A stretch of DNA of 64,000 nt, from contig NC_060023.1 of the NCBI RefSeq assembly GCF_021134715.1, forward strand, positions 434,001-498,000, in the 5' to 3' direction. The notes beneath the pieces were generated by a model. That model was given only the letters and a program-made list of their open reading frames with translations, did no database searches and was not told the DNA's origin. This DNA comes from Daphnia pulex (Eukaryota; Arthropoda; Branchiopoda; Diplostraca; Daphniidae). Position numbers and translations under genes: made by a program. This document shows, piece after piece, positions 23,932 to 35,377 of the stretch (position 1 is the first letter of the stretch; every line of letters starts with the position of its first letter).

Positions 23932-24813
23932 AGCCTAGCCGAATGGAATTGTCGAAGACAACGAGCCTCGTGTGTCGTGTCTCTTCTTTGCCCACGCCCC
24001 TTTTTACGTCGTCTGCTGAAGAAGTTTTCCAACAAGAATGTGACTTAACAAATAACAACTGCTTAACAAATTAACGTAGAAGAATGGAACAAAAATCTTC
24101 CATAAACAAAAACAGGTATTAATTCAAATGATAAATTGTTATGTTTAGTGTTATCTCATAAACGTTTTGATCAGAAAAGCAGTCCCTTCACATACGAAAT
24201 CTTCTTAGTCCGAGGTAGAATATTACCTGGAATTCACGAAAAAAAAGTTATAACATCTACAACAAACGTGATCACTTATTATTTCACATGAAATATAAAA
24301 GAAATTGAGAAAATCTAGGTAAAACGTCTAGGTGTTACCTAAACAAAAAAGTGGATCTTGTGATTTCATAACTTTTAAAAAGTAAACCCTGAAGACGTAG
24401 TCATATTCAATCCACAACGCTAAAACCTAAAACAGGATTTCCTTGCTCTTTTTAGTGATCACGGGGATAAATAATGTCTTTAGCTTGTTGAAACCGGATC
24501 TTTGAAAGTTCTTTCATTATTTGATAAAGAATATCTCAACTTTACTTGATAGGTCATGCAAATAGAGTAAGCATGTGTTTGTTCCATTTTAAAGACACTT
24601 AGAATTACTAAAGTGTTAGGTGTGTTTTGTGTAGGCTTATTAGGCTTATAGTTAGATTCTTTTTTTATCCTTCAACGTTTTTAGTTTACATTGTAGATCA
24701 GAATTTTTTATTAATTGATGAATGATAATGCCACTTACTTTACCATAACTGTTTTTGATATTTTTATTCTAGATATGGAGAGCTTCCAGCATAAACTTTG
24801 CATCATTCATCTC

Positions 24814-24877
24814 GTTCCTCTTCTGTCCTCGCGTACGTCTATGTGAGCGCAAAGGTATCCATGGGGACGTCGTATAT
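24814..24877 (+). repeat. Conserved short motif, copy 2
   Basis: Counterpart of 3655-3712: CCTCGCGTACGTCTATGTGA followed by GTATCCATGGGGACGTC and TTCCGCTTCC. Both copies lie 1.2-1.5 kb past the 3' end of a C1q gene, though in opposite orientation relative to it. Confidence 0.45.
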
Positions 24878-26143
24878 ATTCCGCTTCCACCTCCAGAAGT
24901 CACCACTGCTACCCTAATGATTCATTTGGCCATCAAGTTAATAAGGTAAAACTGAACCTTTTATAGTCTTTAGCCCTCTTTAGCCTTTTTTCGCAGTTTA
25001 AATCTATTCTGGACTTGGGCTGTTCGTCGTTTTAGTCTCTTGACTCTTGGATAGTTATGCTGAGAAGCCAGTTTTTGTTATTACTCATTTTCCTTTTGTC
25101 CGTTATTGGGATTTTCGTTGTTTGGTGCCGGCATTGGCGGCTTCTACGATCCAGGGCTCTGGGTTCGCATTTTTAGGTCCCAGTTTTTGACGTTGGTGAA
25201 ACCTCTTTGTGTCGGCGTAGATGGCCTTCGTCCCATCTATGAATTACCATTTAAATTAACCAATCCAAAGTTAATTTCGCCGTTGGTCTGCACTCTGCAG
25301 AAGCAATGTCATTTTTGTATGGCTGCCTTTGAGTGTTTCCCCTGGTTTTAGCCACTGACTGACCGTTCGGTGTATTCCTTTTTTAAATTTTTTAAACGCT
25401 TGAATTTGAATGTAATCTCGTATTCAGGCAACGAACAGTTGAATTGCGGTAAGGCAAAAAAGTTGAAAAACTCGTTTGCCGATGTAATAATTCGTTTAAT
25501 GATAATAACCAGTGAACAAATTGAAAGTGAGGATCGTGGATTCACTGAAGCCTGGGATTTTTTTTTCTTTTAAGGGTGGGAAGTGAGCTGTGGTCGTTCG
25601 TCTCTTTGTTAGTTCCACCTATTTAGCGTGAGCTTGCGTGAACGAGCGTCCTGGGAAAAGATTTCGAACCACTCCCGTATACGATAAAGATGGGATTGTT
25701 TTATCCTATTATATATTATTATATATATTACATTACTAAGGTGCTGAGAACAGAATCAACCAGGGTCCAGCAATCACGAGGACCTTACTCACTAAGACAT
25801 CCCTCTCCCATCAATGTTAAAGTGAGGTTGGGGCTTCTTTGAAGGCTGGCGAGTTGACTGTTGGATGTATCGTCTTATCGACATTTTTTCATATTGTTTG
25901 GCTCCCTTGGTCGGGCTGACTGATATCCAATTTTTTTTTTCTTTTCTATTTTGCCGATTTGTTTTCATCTGACTCTTTGTCGATGGACATTTCTCCTCTT
26001 TTAAAGAAAACAAAACTCTAATCAATCTGAAGTGAACCACTCTCAATCATTACAGAATTAGATATTTGAATTGCGAACTGCGTTTTACTTTAGTTTGTTG
26101 TAATCTTAAGTCAAGTCTATTTACTTTCCGTCTCACAACATGT

Positions 26144-28108
26144 TTAAAAAATCATTTCTTCTTCCAAAATGTATCCCGTAAAGTGGGTCCAGCAGTTCCT
26201 ACCGTCATCCAAGAGACTCACGCTATCCGAAATTAATGTGATCTGCAACCAAATTTCATCTCCTTTTTGTAAATTGAGCGTCGATTGCAGAGTCAAAGGG
26301 GTTTCTTGCCAATTTATAGTTTGGTACTCTTCCACAAAGCCCCACCCGATAAAATTCCCGTTCAGATTGAGACCTACTCCTAAACTAAGTAAAGATGATG
26401 ACGTAGGAAATTGGGCGTGTCCAGTAAACGAAAAGAAATACGTTCCCGGGACAGGTGCCGTGAATTTTCCTGTCGACAAATCCATGGCGTTGCCGATGTT
26501 TAATTTGGAAACCTGGAAAGGAATTGAGACATTTCCCGTGTTGAAGAGAGAATTCCGCTGGACGTAGAAGTAGACAGGCGCCGACTTGACGTCGTCGTAT
26601 CCGATCCATTTCTGGAAACCTGTCATCCATTCAATTGAATTAGAAATTAGTGTGCTGTAGTTAAAAGAAGACAGGTGTTGCCTTACCGGCTTCGTTCGGC
26701 AGTTTTTCGAAATCGCAGTAAACACTTTCGACCATTTTGACTCCTTTAACGGAATAGAATCCTCTCAGGGTGTGGCCGATCCTCCAAAGATCTTCGCACG
26801 ACGTCGGCATTCCAGTGACGGCCACTTGTCCGGTGCATTCGAATCGGCCCAGTGTGTGAACACCGGAAGAATATTCTTGCCCAGTTCGGCCGAAATTCAA
26901 TCGGGTGACGGGCAGGATCTCCTTATCATTAATGACTCCTGCATTTCAATCATATCGAGTTGAAATCGTTTTATCTAAAGCGTTTGAATTGAAATCATCT
27001 TACCGCTATCGACTAGTTGCTCCGGTGCAGTAGAATCGCAGTTGCACTTCATAAAAGATTCGACGCAATTTCCATCGATGCCGCACTGGCAGGTGTGGAC
27101 GTCCTTGTTGTCACCGGCCCAGAAGAATTTGTCGTTTCCGTCTTTGTCGTTCCACCAGGAAAATGCGATGCCGTCCAACTCGAAAGGGGCGTAGAAGCAA
27201 TCGTACTAGAAATCAAAAATACGTTCATTTGATCGAATAATTAATTTTTTTTTTCAATTAATTTAATCGTACTTTAATCGACTGATGGCATTCGCTTGAC
27301 AAATTTGCTAACGCTGCCATCTGTCTGAGACTTGCGTTGTACGTCACGGCCTTTGAATAACATCCCGGATCGGCGCAGTGACCCACGTCCATCGGTCCTT
27401 CGCTGTCGTGTGGAACGGATGTCGTATCTTTTCAAAGGAACAGAATAGGACACCGAAAGCAGTTTTATCACATTTTCCCAGTGTCGGTAGTACCTGTAGT
27501 CATGTCGCAATGGACGTAAATGGGGTCATCGCCGACGCCTTGTCCGTCCGGATCGATCCAGCGCATGCCGGAATCGAGAGATGGGTCCGCCAGATGGGCT
27601 TCTCTGCAAGTCCTCGGGATGGCGCTTCTTCCAGTTAGTGGATCGATACTTTTTCTGTTTTCTTGTAGAGCGACTACCGACGATTCTAGTTGTTGCACTT
27701 TAGATTCTAGCCAAATGACTTTCTCTTCCAGTTGCCTATTTTTAATTTCGAGATGACGGACCATTTGCCTCTGACAAAAGAAGTTGGAAATAATTGATTT
27801 TGGGGTTGAATTAAAATGAGGAAGTTACTTGAATACCTGCTGCTGAGACATTTTGGTTTCGAGTTGTTGAAATTGCGTTTCGAATTTAGTTTCAACAATT
27901 TCTTTAAATTGCATCTGATTCGTTGGAAGAAAATGCAATTGATTTTAATTCAAAATTGTTATGAAATAGAAACTTGTATTACGTAATTTTGAGTCAACTG
28001 TCCCAATTTGTCCTCCAAATTCAGGGTGGCATCGGCCGAACTGATTGATGACCAACTTAAAAGCAAAAACAAGACGAAACGAACATTTACCGTTGAAATG
28101 GCAATCAT
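26144..28108 (-). CDS. Secreted coiled-coil / Caspr-like / C1q protein
   Basis: Exons on the minus strand: 28108-27983, 27914-27829, 27768-27494, 27427-27273, 27205-27004, 26938-26687 and 26619-26144 give 523 aa in one frame. Residues 1-25 are a signal peptide (FVLFLLLSWSSISSADA). A coiled coil follows to about 100 (QFKEIVETKFETQFQQLETK, RQLEEKVIWLESKVQQLESS). Then comes a fibrinogen/collagen-C-like region of the kind in neurexin IV/Caspr: CREA, SGMRWIDPDG, VHCDMTT, ECHQSIKYDC, FSWWNDKDG, FFWAGDNKDVHTCQCG, CNCDSTAPE and ILPVTRLNFGRT. A fibrinogen-like start (PTSCEDLWRIG, VYCDF) and a C1q domain (SAPVYFYVQR, LNIGNAMD, GKFTAPVPGTYFFSFTG, WTHFTGYIL) close the chain. The donor of exon 2 was put at TTCAA/GTAACT because only that joins the frames. 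Likely an extracellular recognition or matrix protein. Confidence 0.9.
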
Positions 28109-29498
28109 TTCTTGGGAGTGTCTATATAGAGCCTTCTGTCTTTCTTCTTTTCCTGCGAGAAAATCACGCTCGGAAACTGTTTGGTAGTCTATAAATAATT
28201 TTTAGTTCTCCCTGATAAGGAGTTCATCCCAACATTCGCGTTATCTTTGGGGATTTTGATCGACCTTTGAATAGCGCCGATTACAGTTAAACGTGTAATG
28301 CGCAGCTACGTGATTTTGTTCGCGTTTCTTTTTAATTATTATTTCTGGCTACCCTAAACTTTATGCCTTGGTTAGAACATGAGGTTAGTGAACATGAGGA
28401 GAGATGAGTCAACTGCTCGCTTCTCTTTCACTTCAACAGTGATCCAAAGGGTATGTGTGTATGTTCCTGAATATTTAGGTGAAAGGGAAATCCCCTTACC
28501 GATCAAGGTGCAATTGTGATAAACTTGTCGGATAGAAAGAAAGTGGGTCATCAATCAATGCTGGGTTTGTTTTTTTACTTGTTTGTTCCTGATTAAGTTT
28601 AGTTGAAATTGGAAAAATCGGCAGAAGGCAACGCTGCTCTTTTTTATTTTATTTTATTTTTTTCTCTTGTACTGTACATTGTAGAATTGGCAACACCTTG
28701 CCCAGCTTTGACATCGCTTCGTCGACACCGACTTAAGACGCATAGCCCAGTCATTTCCACAATTTCTACCAGCTGCTTCACGACGTTCGTTATCGCTTCC
28801 ACGTTTGCTTAATTGATTCTTAAGTTTCAACACCTGCACTTGGACCTACACTGACGTTCGGCAGGATTTGAGTAGTTGTGAAAAGTGTTATTTTCTTTCC
28901 TCGAGCACGAAGGAAGTACGCCATACTCATGCTGATTGTATTTGATGCCAAGCAAGCTTTAATGGTTAGAGGAAAGGCTCCTAATCCTTGTAAGTATTCA
29001 TGTATTTCAATCTTGATCTATGGTTTAAGTATTTGTCTATCTTTGTTATTGACATTTTTTCTTTGCTGTATTTTATTGCAGGTTTGGCAACTGCTTGGTC
29101 GAAATGGTGCTGTTGTTCATCCATGTCTGAAGACACATAGTAGCCTGCACTTAATTTTTACTATCATGTGTGAATTGTTCATCGATGTTTGAAGGTGAGG
29201 GTTTTTTATGTAGTCTGAAGAGTGTCTGAAGATATTTTGTAGTCAGCTATTGACCAAAGAAGGGAATTCAACATTATCGATAATCACATTTAAATTATGT
29301 AGCAGTTCTAACTTGAGTTTGCTATCTATGTTACCTGCAATTTGTCGCAATGGTATTTTTATTTTGTATCAGTAGTAATGAAATATACAAACTAAAATTG
29401 ATACTAGAATTGTGTATATTGTCCCACCTCCACCCACAATTCCGCCACTTTTTACAATCATACATACATACATACAATTACATATACACTTAAGTTAA

Positions 29499-29709
29499 CC
29501 CGTTGGCTGTCACGCCATACAACCCGTAGGTTGTTTTCTACTAATCTACGCGTCACGTCTGAAGGATCCATGACCAAGGTGGGACTTGCCGTTGCTGACA
29601 AGTCCGGGCTGACAAGGGGGAAGTCCCTATGGTGCATTGCCTAACATGGCCTTTCGGCGTGGCCAATGGTAAAAAGCTAGGGGAGAACAAAGGCGTGGCA
29701 GACAACGGG
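29499..29709. mobile_element. piggyBac-type MITE, 211 bp
   Basis: The element is flanked by TTAA on both sides (29495-29498 and 29710-29713), starts CCCGTTGGCTGTCACGCC and ends GGCGTGGCAGACAACGGG, giving an 18-bp inverted repeat with two mismatches. TTAA targets and CCC ends are typical of piggyBac elements. There is no internal coding sequence, so it is a non-autonomous copy. Confidence 0.75.
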
Positions 29710-29970
29710 TTAACTAACACAAAACAAACGCAACAATACCAACAACATATGATGATCCACGCTGACATTTTAGGGCTGCCGTCAATCTTTTGGTGTTCAT
29801 CTAGGCAACATCTCTGCATTACCTAAATATAAAGAGAGAACAATTCTTATTAAGCGACATGACAATTGAACTTACATATAGGTTAGTGATCAGGTTTTTG
29901 GCTCAAAACTTTAACAGCTCGCATTATTTAAGGCTTAAACATAGCTGGCAATATTGAGAAATGTAAACAG

Positions 29971-30360
29971 AACAAAGCTCACTTGCTAGTCTTTTTTAAA
30001 AAATCCGGAAGTAAACCGGAAGTAACCACAGCGCCTTAACCATTGAGCTGTCGTCGAAATAAACCACATTTTCGTGATCTCCATGAAATTTGGGGTCGAT
30101 TAGATGTGATTTAAACGAAATCCAAAATTTGGCCAAAATCGAGAATTTTCCTGAACTATAAGTTCAGGAAAATTTTCGAAACCGGAAGTACGAATACGTA
30201 AAAAACAAAACATGAACTTTACCACAAATTTTACGAGGATCACGAATATGTGGTTCTTTCGTACGTCAGATGAATATTTACTAAACTACAGACTGAAATG
30301 AGTAAACCGGAAGTAGAAATAAAAAATCAAATATCGAAAATCTAACAAGTGAGCTTTGTT
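29971..30360. mobile_element. Small TIR element with CCGGAAGTA repeats and an internal hairpin
   Basis: A perfect 15-bp inverted repeat, AACAAAGCTCACTTG at the left and its complement at the right, bounds about 390 bp. Inside are four CCGGAAGTA motifs, a palindrome TTTTCCTGAACT-ATA-AGTTCAGGAAAA near 30150-30180, and on the minus strand an A-box-like AGCTCAATGGTTAAGGCGCT at about 30035-30055. No target duplication was recognised. The superfamily is unassigned. Confidence 0.65.
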
Positions 30361-30599
30361 GGGGGAATAGTTACTGTTAGTTATCACTAAATATTTCAAC
30401 AAAATAACAGCCAATAAATGTTTAAAGAGATGTGTAAGTAACTGAAACTGACTGTTTTGACAGCTGCACATTTTCAAAAAGCCATCTAGCGTTAGAAAAA
30501 AGAAACGTCCAGTAAAACTTTGTTTGCGCGTAAAAAGCCTGATTTTGGAAACTATTTACACAGACAGAGTTTAACGCAACTAGACTATTAGTAGATAAC

Positions 30600-33037
30600 C
30601 TACGAAAATAAGTCAATTGTTGGGTACCTCGTGGTGTTGGTAATCCCGTGGTGAGTGACTGCAGGTGTGTAACAGCGGACGGAAGCGATCACTGGAGTGG
30701 TTAAACTGGCCAGTGCTAAGACGAGTTGAGTAGCAGCATGAGGAACAGTGAAGCTAGATGAGCGTGCGTCACGAAGATATCGATTGTGCAAAACGTCCAT
30801 GACTTTTCTGTCATCGTGCAGGGACCACACAATTCCATCAAAGAAACTGCGTTGTAGATTGACATCGGCGGCCGACTCGAGATCCGAGAGACGAAACAAA
30901 TAATGCTGAAAAAACGAATTCGAAATCAAAAGCAAGCTTTAACGAATTAAATTGTTACGTCTTACTCAAAAATTGCAGGAATCAACCACTTCCGGCTGTC
31001 CACTCCACAAGAACGGCTTCTGGCGGGAAAGTATGGCACACATGCATCCGCAAAACATAATGTTGACCGGAGCTTATAGTGAGGAACACTTCCAGGATTC
31101 CAAATCCTAAACACATGTAAAATTGAATGGCAATTTATATAAGAAACAAAACAAAGGTTCAAAAGAGCTCGAAACTTGCACTTCATCTACTCACCAAGTC
31201 ACGATCATCCCGTCCTCACCGAAAAGCAGCCAATACACCACAAACAGCTACAGCCCAAAACTTCAAAATTGGTGGTAACAATCGACGTCAGCCCTTTGAA
31301 TTTAAAATAACAAAAACAAACAACAATAAGTAACAAACAATTGTGTCGCAACTTTAATTTTGGTTATTAATTTCGCCTAAAGCATCGACTTCTCAGTCAC
31401 AGGTGATTGGCACAGTTTTTATCTCATCATGGGTATAGCCAAATGAAAAAATTAAATTTGGGCACTTTCACATGACACTTCTAAGCCATTCTAGTTCATA
31501 ACTTACTTGAAGTAAAAAAAAACGGTTTAATTGTGCGCAATTGTGCATAAGATCGAAGATTTGAACTGAATAAAAAGGATCGATTCGTTGACGATGTTTC
31601 TTTTGCAGATTGCTTAGTTTGTAAGGGGATTTGCGTTTTATCTGTAACTCACGTTTGGAAAACCAGAGGCAAAAAAAGGACATGAGGGTAACTAAGCGCA
31701 AGTAAAAGATGGGGAAAATTCAAGAAGCCAACAACGATTGGCAAACCAAATGAATAAGTTGTTGGTCACACAAAACTTTCCACAATGCAACAACAACTAT
31801 TGTATAATCCAGAGACCTTACCTTAACGGGCTGGTAAGGTGAAGGGTGATTTATTTTGAGAGATGTTATTCAAGAGGGGCTCCTGCTCCCATTAAGCTGC
31901 TGATAAATATGGAAGTGTGAGTTTTTGGTGAAGCAATTCAGCATTTTTCTGAAATACTGATTGAAATAATTTAGTTGTATTAAATGTTCTGGAAACAGTG
32001 GCAAATTTTTACCTCTTTTAATGCAATGTTGCTTTCAATTAATCAGGAAAAACAACACAGTGTGACAGCAATTCGCTGAAGCAGGTGCATAATATGAGTC
32101 CTACACGTTTCAAGGGGAAATTAAGTAGTGTGCATCAAAACAGAAAAGTCTATGTTTTATTTACCAGTATCTCCTTCTAATGTATGATTAGTAATTTCAG
32201 GAAGGATCAGACAGATAGGAATAACAGTTTCAGTCAGGTGACGAAAACCAGACGTTGTTAGCCTGTCAGGTAGTACACAATCTAGAATTTCAAGTAGAAA
32301 TCAGATATGGGAATAAAAATAAACTAGTCAGGCACTACAAGCAGTAAAGATAACTTACATTTGATATGGTGTTGAATTTATTCCAAAAACATAAGGAAAA
32401 CTACGAAGAAAGCATCCAGAACTTTCTACAGGACTACAAAACAATGCGATGTTAGCGACATCTTACTTCTATCAAACGGACCATTTTACCCAATCACTTT
32501 TTTGAGGGGGAAAGAGTTTTTAAAAACACGAGTAACTTGAAAAGGTACTGCTTGCTAAGTGCAAATTCAGGCAACTCATATGCTACAACATATTTTCCGA
32601 CAGTTACCAAATCAAAATTGTTAAAGCACATGTTAAAAGAATTGTTTTCATCCGCCCGCTCGCAACAATGTGGTTAGTTCATTACTTGGGTCATTAACTA
32701 ATAAATTGACCACTTCGGCTTTCGACATTCACATTACCTAATCCCGGTTATTAAAACAGCTACTGTATGTTCAGCACTAGGAGGTCGAGTTCGGCTAGCT
32801 AACCTCTGCGTCTACCATTGCAGTTTTCTAAGATCATTTTTTTATTACAAACAAAGCAGAATGTTGAGAAATAAAAAGTGAATCTTGATCGTAGTATAAA
32901 ACTGATTTTCCGTTTGAAAGACAATCTTAATCTTTTTTATCGAAAATTGCATAAGCTTATTTAAATGACGCGTACACGTTTTAAAACTTTATTAAATAAT
33001 AATCTCAGAATTAAGATAAAGCAACTGACAATGCGAA
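30600..33037. other. Stretch without a supported gene
   Basis: Minus-strand frames at 30600-30935 and 30962-31186 are long for this AT content and are bordered by plausible splice sites (donor GTAAGA near 30960, acceptor TTTTTTCAG near 30906), but no consistent frame joins them and no family was recognised. From 31330 to 33037 nothing coding was seen. Confidence 0.4.
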
Positions 33038-33761
33038 TTAATATTTAGGGTAGACAGCAGGGGCGTTGTAGGATGGAGTGGTGTAGGATGGAGTGGTGTA
33101 GGAAGGAGTGGTGTAGGATGGAGTGGGGTAGGCTGGAGTTTTGTACTCTGGCTCCTTGTAGGATGGCGCGGTGTAAGCGGGGGCGACGTAGGCCGGTTGT
33201 TTGTATTCGGGAGCCTTGTAGGATGGAGCGGAGTAGGAAGCATCAGCTTTGGATTGGGGCACAGCGTACTCGGGGTACTTGGCTTCGCCTTCGTATCTCA
33301 CATCAGCGGTGTATCCGTTGGCGTCAGCCTTGTAGGTGACGATCTGGATGCGGCTGTCGGGGAGAACAACGCGGTAGGATCCAGTGACTACGTTGTAGTC
33401 AGATTTCTCGTTGTGCTCAAAGTCATTGTAAGATTCTTTATCCTGGACATCGTATCCGAAGCTATAGGGTTGGGGGGCCTGAAAATATGATAATTCAATC
33501 GATAAATTTATGTCATCTGAGTCATTAAATTAAATTAACACTTACGTATGTCACTTCTTCGTATTTAGGGGCCTCGTATTTAGGGGCTTCGTACTTGGGA
33601 GCCTCGTTTTCAGCAGCCTTGTAGGAATCAGCAGCAGCGAACGCAATAAAGGCAATGAGGATAAAGAACTGGAATTTAATTATAAAAAATAAAATTAATT
33701 TAAGCAATAGAAATATTCAGCTTGTAAAATATGAAATTGTGGTTACGATTTTTACCTTCAT
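33038..33761 (-). CDS. Cuticle protein with Rebers-Riddiford (chitin_bind_4) domain
   Basis: Exons 33761-33756 (only ATG AAG), 33668-33546 and 33478-33038 give 189 aa. The signal peptide MKFFILIAFIAFAAADS spans the first intron, the usual layout of arthropod cuticle genes. PKYEAPKYEAPKYE repeats follow, then the RR domain at about 46-110: YSFGYDVQDKESYNDFEHNE, GSYRVVLPDSRIQIVTYKAD and GYTADVRYEGEAKYPE. The C-terminal part is low-complexity, rich in APSYK/APEYK and three TTPSY repeats. RR proteins bind chitin in the exoskeleton. The order GSYRV-LPDSRIQIVTY-AD-GY-ADV-Y resembles RR-2, but the subclass is not certain. A TATA box and initiator lie upstream at 33799-33836. Confidence 0.93.
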
Positions 33762-35295
33762 GTCGGAGCAGTAGTTTACTTGTTTAAAACAGCTGGATAA
33801 CTGATACTGTCCAACCGTATCGTCCACGATTTTATACGAAAAATGAGAGTTGACAACCAACGGCAATGTGAGGGTGGCCGGTGGGGCTGCAAGTATGAAG
33901 AAGGTGAAGGTAAAACCGCAAATTAGATAGGAACATGGGACAGTATTACATCGTACGAAAAACGAAATATCAATGCATTGGGAACTATTAATCGTCTTCC
34001 GAATTTGGCCGCTAATAACTTTCTCGAATTGTTGTCTCAGGAATGACCACAAGGACTTGCACGCACATATGTTACATAAATATCTGTGGCAATTCACACG
34101 TAACGTTAACGTAATCGGCTATGATGATGTGACTACAATAAAACAACGTTAATAAATATAAAATATTCGCTTCTGTTTTGTACTAAATTGTTACAAAGTA
34201 CAATTTTTGCGTGCCTAACATTCAAGGTGTCTATACAGACTTTTATAGCATAGATTTCACTGTCGCTAACAGCAAATGCAAACCCGACATATTCAAATGT
34301 CGGTCAGTGTCGCAAGTGGTCCAACCGTATATTGATAGCCCATAGCTATCTCAATTCTCAACATTCAAATGAATCGGTACCAATGCAGTAATTTAATTAT
34401 TGGATCACCTTGCAACTTCACTTTTATTAGAAAGTACATCAAGTAGGTCATCCTTCAAAGAGAATTCGAGTAAGACTTTCCTATTTCAATCGATTTTTTC
34501 ACTGCTAGTGTCATCTTTTTTAATAACATTTTATTAACGTTAGGATTAATATTGAACAGCGTATTATTTTCACGATTAAATGTTTCTTTACTATTTTACG
34601 GCAAGTTAAAAAAACTTTAGGTGTAGGCCCTATCGGGCGTATAAGTGAACCAGCATTCAAGTTTGAACCCAAGGAAAGAAATACCTTGAATAAGCCATTT
34701 TTATAACCTGTGAAAATGAATATATGGATCAGCAAACAACCGTGTTTCTGAGTTTCCACAAACGAAAGCAAAACTGAGAATGTTAATTTAAGGAAACAAC
34801 TATTATACATTATGGGGTGATGCACCGCACATAAAAGAACTTTCACGCAACAATGAAAAACAAACTTTCCATGTCTCAAATCTCTTTTGCCGATCCCATC
34901 CAACTTAAGTAGGCTACGTAAGAAATAACGGCAAGGCAACCCTCTCAATGTTTTACCTCGAAAGAAACAACTGTTACCCTTGTAACTTAAAATCAGTGCA
35001 AAATTGTAAACAGATTTATTGCGTGAGCATCAATCAAGATGAGTCACCCATCATAAATGTTCAAGGTTAATTGATGCTGAAAAGTGTTTACTTATTACAC
35101 AGAAAAATGAATAAAATTTAATTCGACTACAATTTAACTTTTAATCGACATTAAAAATGTACCAGATTTAAAAGTCCTGTGTAAATAACCAGTCAGCTCT
35201 AAGTTAGTTACAGACAACAATCCAAGATATCATTTTCCCGTAACAGTTCCATAAGAAAAAGGAATACGCAACAAAAAAACATTTTAAAAATGTAA
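33762..35295. other. Region between cuticle gene and tRNA
   Basis: Apart from the cuticle promoter no feature was identified. The minus-strand frames at 33717-34097 and 34520-34948 lack motifs and splice context. TAGGCCCTA is at 34624 and TAGGCTA at 34910. Confidence 0.4.
33799..33836 (-). promoter_or_regulatory. Core promoter of the cuticle gene (TATA + initiator)
   Basis: On the minus strand TATAAAA starts at 33836 and TCAGTT, an arthropod initiator, has its A at 33802, 34 nt away. The ATG follows about 41 nt downstream, giving a short leader. Confidence 0.7.
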
Positions 35296-35377
35296 TGGCA
35301 GCGGCGAGATTCGAACTCGCGCCTCCGAGGAGACTGGTGCCTTAAACCAGCGCCTTAGACCGCTCGGCCACGCTACC
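35296..35377 (-). tRNA. tRNA-Leu (anticodon AAG)
   Basis: The 82-nt minus-strand sequence folds as a type II tRNA. The acceptor stem is GGTAGCG/CGCTGCC with one G-T pair; the D-arm starts TGGCCGAGCGGTCTAAGGC (A box); the anticodon stem is CTGGT/ACCAG with loop TTAAGGC, giving AAG; the long variable arm is TCTCCTCGGAGG; the T arm is CGCGAGTTCGAATCTCG (B box). It ends with discriminator A before a non-encoded CCA. No intron. Confidence 0.97.

Larger units (their letters stand above)
22540..26143. other. Intergenic region with a long palindrome and no convincing gene
   Basis: Contains the palindromic element at 23357-23931 and the short repeated motif at 24814-24877. Frames such as 25106-25351 (+) and 25792-26046 (-) have no recognisable motif, signal peptide or splice partner and are not called as genes. 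Confidence 0.45.
28109..30599. other. Intergenic region with two small TIR elements
   Basis: No convincing gene. It holds the TTAA-flanked MITE at 29499-29709 and the TIR element at 29971-30360. Short frames at 28603-28812 and 28878-29192 have hydrophobic stretches but no start context, motif or copy elsewhere. Confidence 0.45.

Noticed and set aside
25106-25573. Two plus-strand frames downstream of the palindrome.
   Set aside because: No signal peptide, domain, splice partner or copy elsewhere.
28120-28131. TATATA-like box just upstream of the second C1q gene (minus strand).
   Set aside because: It lies only about 15 nt before the ATG, too close for a TATA box that starts transcription about 30 nt downstream.
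30600-31300. Possible minus-strand gene; one frame near 31195 reads FGEDGMIVTW, like the start of a purple acid phosphatase.
   Set aside because: The next exons cannot be joined in one frame, later phosphatase motifs are absent, and the short match may be chance.
34520-34948. 142-residue minus-strand frame.
   Set aside because: AT-rich, no family motif, no start or splice support.
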